Below are positions 12,616 through 14,439 of a DNA stretch of 14,439 nt, piece after piece. Each line of letters begins with the position of its first letter. Positions within the stretch are counted from its first letter, which is position 1. The notes under the pieces are model-generated. The model made no database searches. It had not been told where the DNA came from and saw nothing but the letters and a program-made list of their open reading frames with translations. Both the position numbers and the translations under genes were made by a program. The stretch lies in contig URUU01000049.1 in NCBI GenBank assembly GCA_900551235.1, positions 1 to 14,439 on the forward strand, read 5' to 3'. This DNA is from an uncultured Lachnospiraceae bacterium. Its GTDB lineage: Bacteria; Bacillota; Clostridia; Lachnospirales; Lachnospiraceae.

Positions 12616-14082
12616 TTACATTTCCGGTACCGGGGTCGGTCTGGCTTTGTCAAATATCTTTCCTGCATCGAAGAGATCTTCTACCATTTCCGGATTATAG
12701 TACATACGGTAACCGTCAAGATTTCGCCGGCCCTGACGCATGTAGGTATCTCCAAACTGTACCCAGTACTGCGTGGAATCCACATTACAGTAAATATCAA
12801 ATCCTACGCTTTTGAGATAATTAAACTTTTCATTATCTGTCGTATATGGCTGCCAGTCTCCAATATCCGATCCGAATGCAAAAATAATTACATTGGTATC
12901 TCCGATAATCGGTTTTACATAATCCAGCCATTTCTGTGTATCAGTCTGCAGTCTTTCAAGACTCGCTTCGGTAACATTGATATGTCCCCATGTATGACTT
13001 GCAAATTCCCATCCTTCTTCTTTCATGGCTTTTGCCACTTTTTTTGCCTGTTTTACTTCTTTTTTATAGGCTTTTTCATCAAAGTCCGGGTTGTCTTCAA
13101 AGAATTTCTCCTGGTACTCGTCCAGATCCTGTCTGGTCTTATATGCGATATCTGTACGATAGCCAAGCACACCGTTGTAACCGGTCAGAGCAATGATCCC
13201 CTTATGTCCATGGTAAGCAAAATCAGGATGCTCTTCCACAAAACGATCGATCAGAGGCACCATATCGTAATCGCCAACGCTGATACTTCCATCGTCTTCT
13301 TTATATTCATTTTTAATATCGCCATTTTCATCAACGATCAGCTTCGTTGCCATGCCATCCCCATCCATATAGTGGTAATAGCTCACATCGTCCTGTGACA
13401 GCACAAATGCCTTTTTTCCAGGCGGAAGCATGATCTTGCCCGGTGATACGGTGCCATCCTCATTTACGGTACACATATCATGAAGGCTTACCATAACATA
13501 ACCTTTGTCATACATCGACTGTGTTATTTTATTGAACTCATCAATCGTAGTCATAACCTGATTATATCCGGCTTCTTTCGAATCTCCGTCAAATGCTTTT
13601 GACGTATCATAAATCAAAGTATGATAAAAGACATGCGTTACCTGATCAAGCGGGTATTCTACAAGTTCTGATTTTGCCTGCTCATATTCCGATACTCTAT
13701 CCTGCATCTCCTGGCTGCCGGCAAAATCTGCTGAAGCCTGCAGAAGTGCGATCGCACCGTCATAATCATACTGCTGCGCCTTTCTTTCAGCCTGCGAGAG
13801 TACATCCATATCTTCTTTTTTTGCTGCCGTCTCCGTCTGTGTTTCGCTCTGAGTGCTCTCTGTTGTTACCTGCTGCGCCTCCTGTGGAGTCTGTGTTTCC
13901 GTTGCACTCTGAAGGCGGTTGTCTTTGCGCTTTTTCTTGTCCAGCATATCCTTTCCAAGGAAAAGACAGAGCAGTACGATCACAAGCAGCAATATCGTAA
14001 TAATCATTCTTCCAGCAAACACCTGACGCCTTTTCCTGCGCCGACGTGCATCTGCACGTTCTTGTCTTTCGTTCTCGTTCAT
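12616..14082 (-). CDS. Membrane-anchored polysaccharide deacetylase-like protein (CE4)
   Basis: A 488-residue protein with an Arg-rich cytoplasmic N-terminus (RRRRKRR, 13-19), one membrane segment at about 26-44, a Thr/Gln/Glu-rich linker (56-90), a short helical region resembling TPR-type repeats (about 92-140), and a CE4 polysaccharide deacetylase-like domain (about 145-470). The metal site is visible as SQDD (229-232, D231/D232, in place of TFDD) and SHTWGH (362-367, H363 and H367). It likely acts on peptidoglycan or another N-acetylated surface glycan outside the cell; catalysis is inferred. The start used is ATG 14080-14082, which has GGAGGGG 3 nt upstream; an ATG four codons earlier would overlap that ribosome site. 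A short GCGTG/CACGC hairpin (12601-12614) lies between it and the next gene. Confidence 0.82.
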   Translation of the reverse strand: MNENERQERADARRRRKRRQVFAGRMIITILLLVIVLLCLFLGKDMLDKKKRKDNRLQSATETQTPQEAQQVTTESTQSETQTETAAKKEDMDVLSQAERKAQQYDYDGAIALLQASADFAGSQEMQDRVSEYEQAKSELVEYPLDQVTHVFYHTLIYDTSKAFDGDSKEAGYNQVMTTIDEFNKITQSMYDKGYVMVSLHDMCTVNEDGTVSPGKIMLPPGKKAFVLSQDDVSYYHYMDGDGMATKLIVDENGDIKNEYKEDDGSISVGDYDMVPLIDRFVEEHPDFAYHGHKGIIALTGYNGVLGYRTDIAYKTRQDLDEYQEKFFEDNPDFDEKAYKKEVKQAKKVAKAMKEEGWEFASHTWGHINVTEASLERLQTDTQKWLDYVKPIIGDTNVIIFAFGSDIGDWQPYTTDNEKFNYLKSVGFDIYCNVDSTQYWVQFGDTYMRQGRRNLDGYRMYYNPEMVEDLFDAGKIFDKARPTPVPEM

Positions 14083-14130
14083 GTTCCCCTCCATACCAGA
14101 TCTTTCTATAGCTATATGCGTTGAACTCCG

Positions 14131-14439
14131 TCCTGTCGGACTTCTTTCTCATATTTTTGCGGGCTCCAAAGTCATGGATTTCCACCTGCCATATTATTAT
14201 GATGCTACGGATTGCTCCGCATTTCATGCTCCCACAATCCTCAAAATATTCGAAATCCGTCCTGTCGGACTTCTTTCTCATATTTTTGCGGGCTCCAAAG
14301 TCATGGATTTCCACCTGCCATATTATTATGATGCTACGGATTGCTCCGCATTTCATGCTCCCACAATCCTCAAAATATTCGAAATCCGTCCTGTCGGACT
14401 TCTTTCTCATATTTTTGCGGGCTCCAAAGTCATGGATTT
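14131..14439. repeat. 129-bp tandem repeat array, running off the window
   Basis: Two complete copies (14131-14259 and 14260-14388) and 51 bp of a third appear identical. Each unit contains a GTCC-TGTC-GGAC hairpin (14130-14141 in the first copy) and an ATG, CGGA / TCCG, CAT palindrome (14202-14222). The unit is 43 codons long, and one minus-strand frame is open through every copy, beginning MRKKSDRT and containing a run of four Ile. There is only a distant GGAG before each ATG, so translation is doubtful. The array ends about 50 nt before the deacetylase start. No transposase or target-site duplication is visible. Confidence 0.93.

Noticed and set aside
12576..12668. N-terminal extension of the foldase
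   Set aside because: The later ATG gives a clean lipoprotein signal peptide and a good ribosome site; the extension would overlap the upstream gene.
12457..13398. Plus-strand 313-codon frame
   Set aside because: It is antisense to the deacetylase and foldase genes, spanning their junction; Phe/Ile/His-rich composition mirrors the real genes.
14083..14130. Promoter of the deacetylase gene
   Set aside because: CCGACA-N17-TATAGC occurs on the minus strand but matches consensus poorly in both boxes.
13787..14410. Minus-strand 207-codon frame from the repeats into the deacetylase
   Set aside because: Its second half overlaps the deacetylase gene in another frame. The repeat part may still be of interest and is reported as a repeat.

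Overview
The window reads as a chromosome segment of an anaerobic low-to-mid GC Firmicute, most likely a gut Lachnospiraceae (Blautia / Dorea / Ruminococcus torques type). The support is the protein style of CarA/CarB, enzyme I and the trigger-factor-like lipoprotein, the strong AGGAGG ribosome sites, TTGACA/TATAAT promoters, many intrinsic terminators, and a SpoIID-like peptidoglycan-binding protein typical of spore-forming Clostridia. The genus is an inference.

Layout, left to right. (1) 1-1154, minus: a membrane Ser/Thr kinase-like protein and the first codons of a coupled downstream gene. (2) 1155-1422: a divergent promoter region in which the two -35 boxes overlap. (3) 1423-1884, plus: a YbaK/EbsC-type aminoacyl-tRNA deacylase. 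(4) 1977-2635, minus: a complete type III toxin-antitoxin locus of the CptIN type. It has a strong promoter, two 45-nt antitoxin RNA repeats that can each fold as an H-type pseudoknot, a leaky terminator, and an AT-rich endoribonuclease toxin gene. (5) 2728-7324, minus: the carAB operon for carbamoyl phosphate synthesis, with its own promoter, an elaborate attenuator-like leader and a long-arm terminator. (6) 7333-8720, plus: a peptidoglycan-binding / SpoIID-like protein divergent from carA. (7) 8775-8835: a bidirectional terminator. (8) 8834-11270, minus: ptsI (PTS enzyme I) overlapping a Cof-type HAD phosphatase by 11 nt. (9) 11379-14082, minus: a CE4 polysaccharide deacetylase-like membrane protein followed by a trigger-factor/FKBP-like lipoprotein foldase. 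(10) 14131-14439: a perfect 129-bp tandem repeat that runs off the window.

Most of the window is housekeeping metabolism (pyrimidine/arginine precursor synthesis, PTS phosphoryl transfer) and cell-envelope functions. The accessory elements that stand out are the CptIN locus inserted between ebsC and carAB, the carAB leader with competing pairings, and the 129-bp tandem array, whose length is a multiple of three and which stays open in one minus-strand frame. No rRNA, tRNA, CRISPR array, transposase or replication origin was seen.
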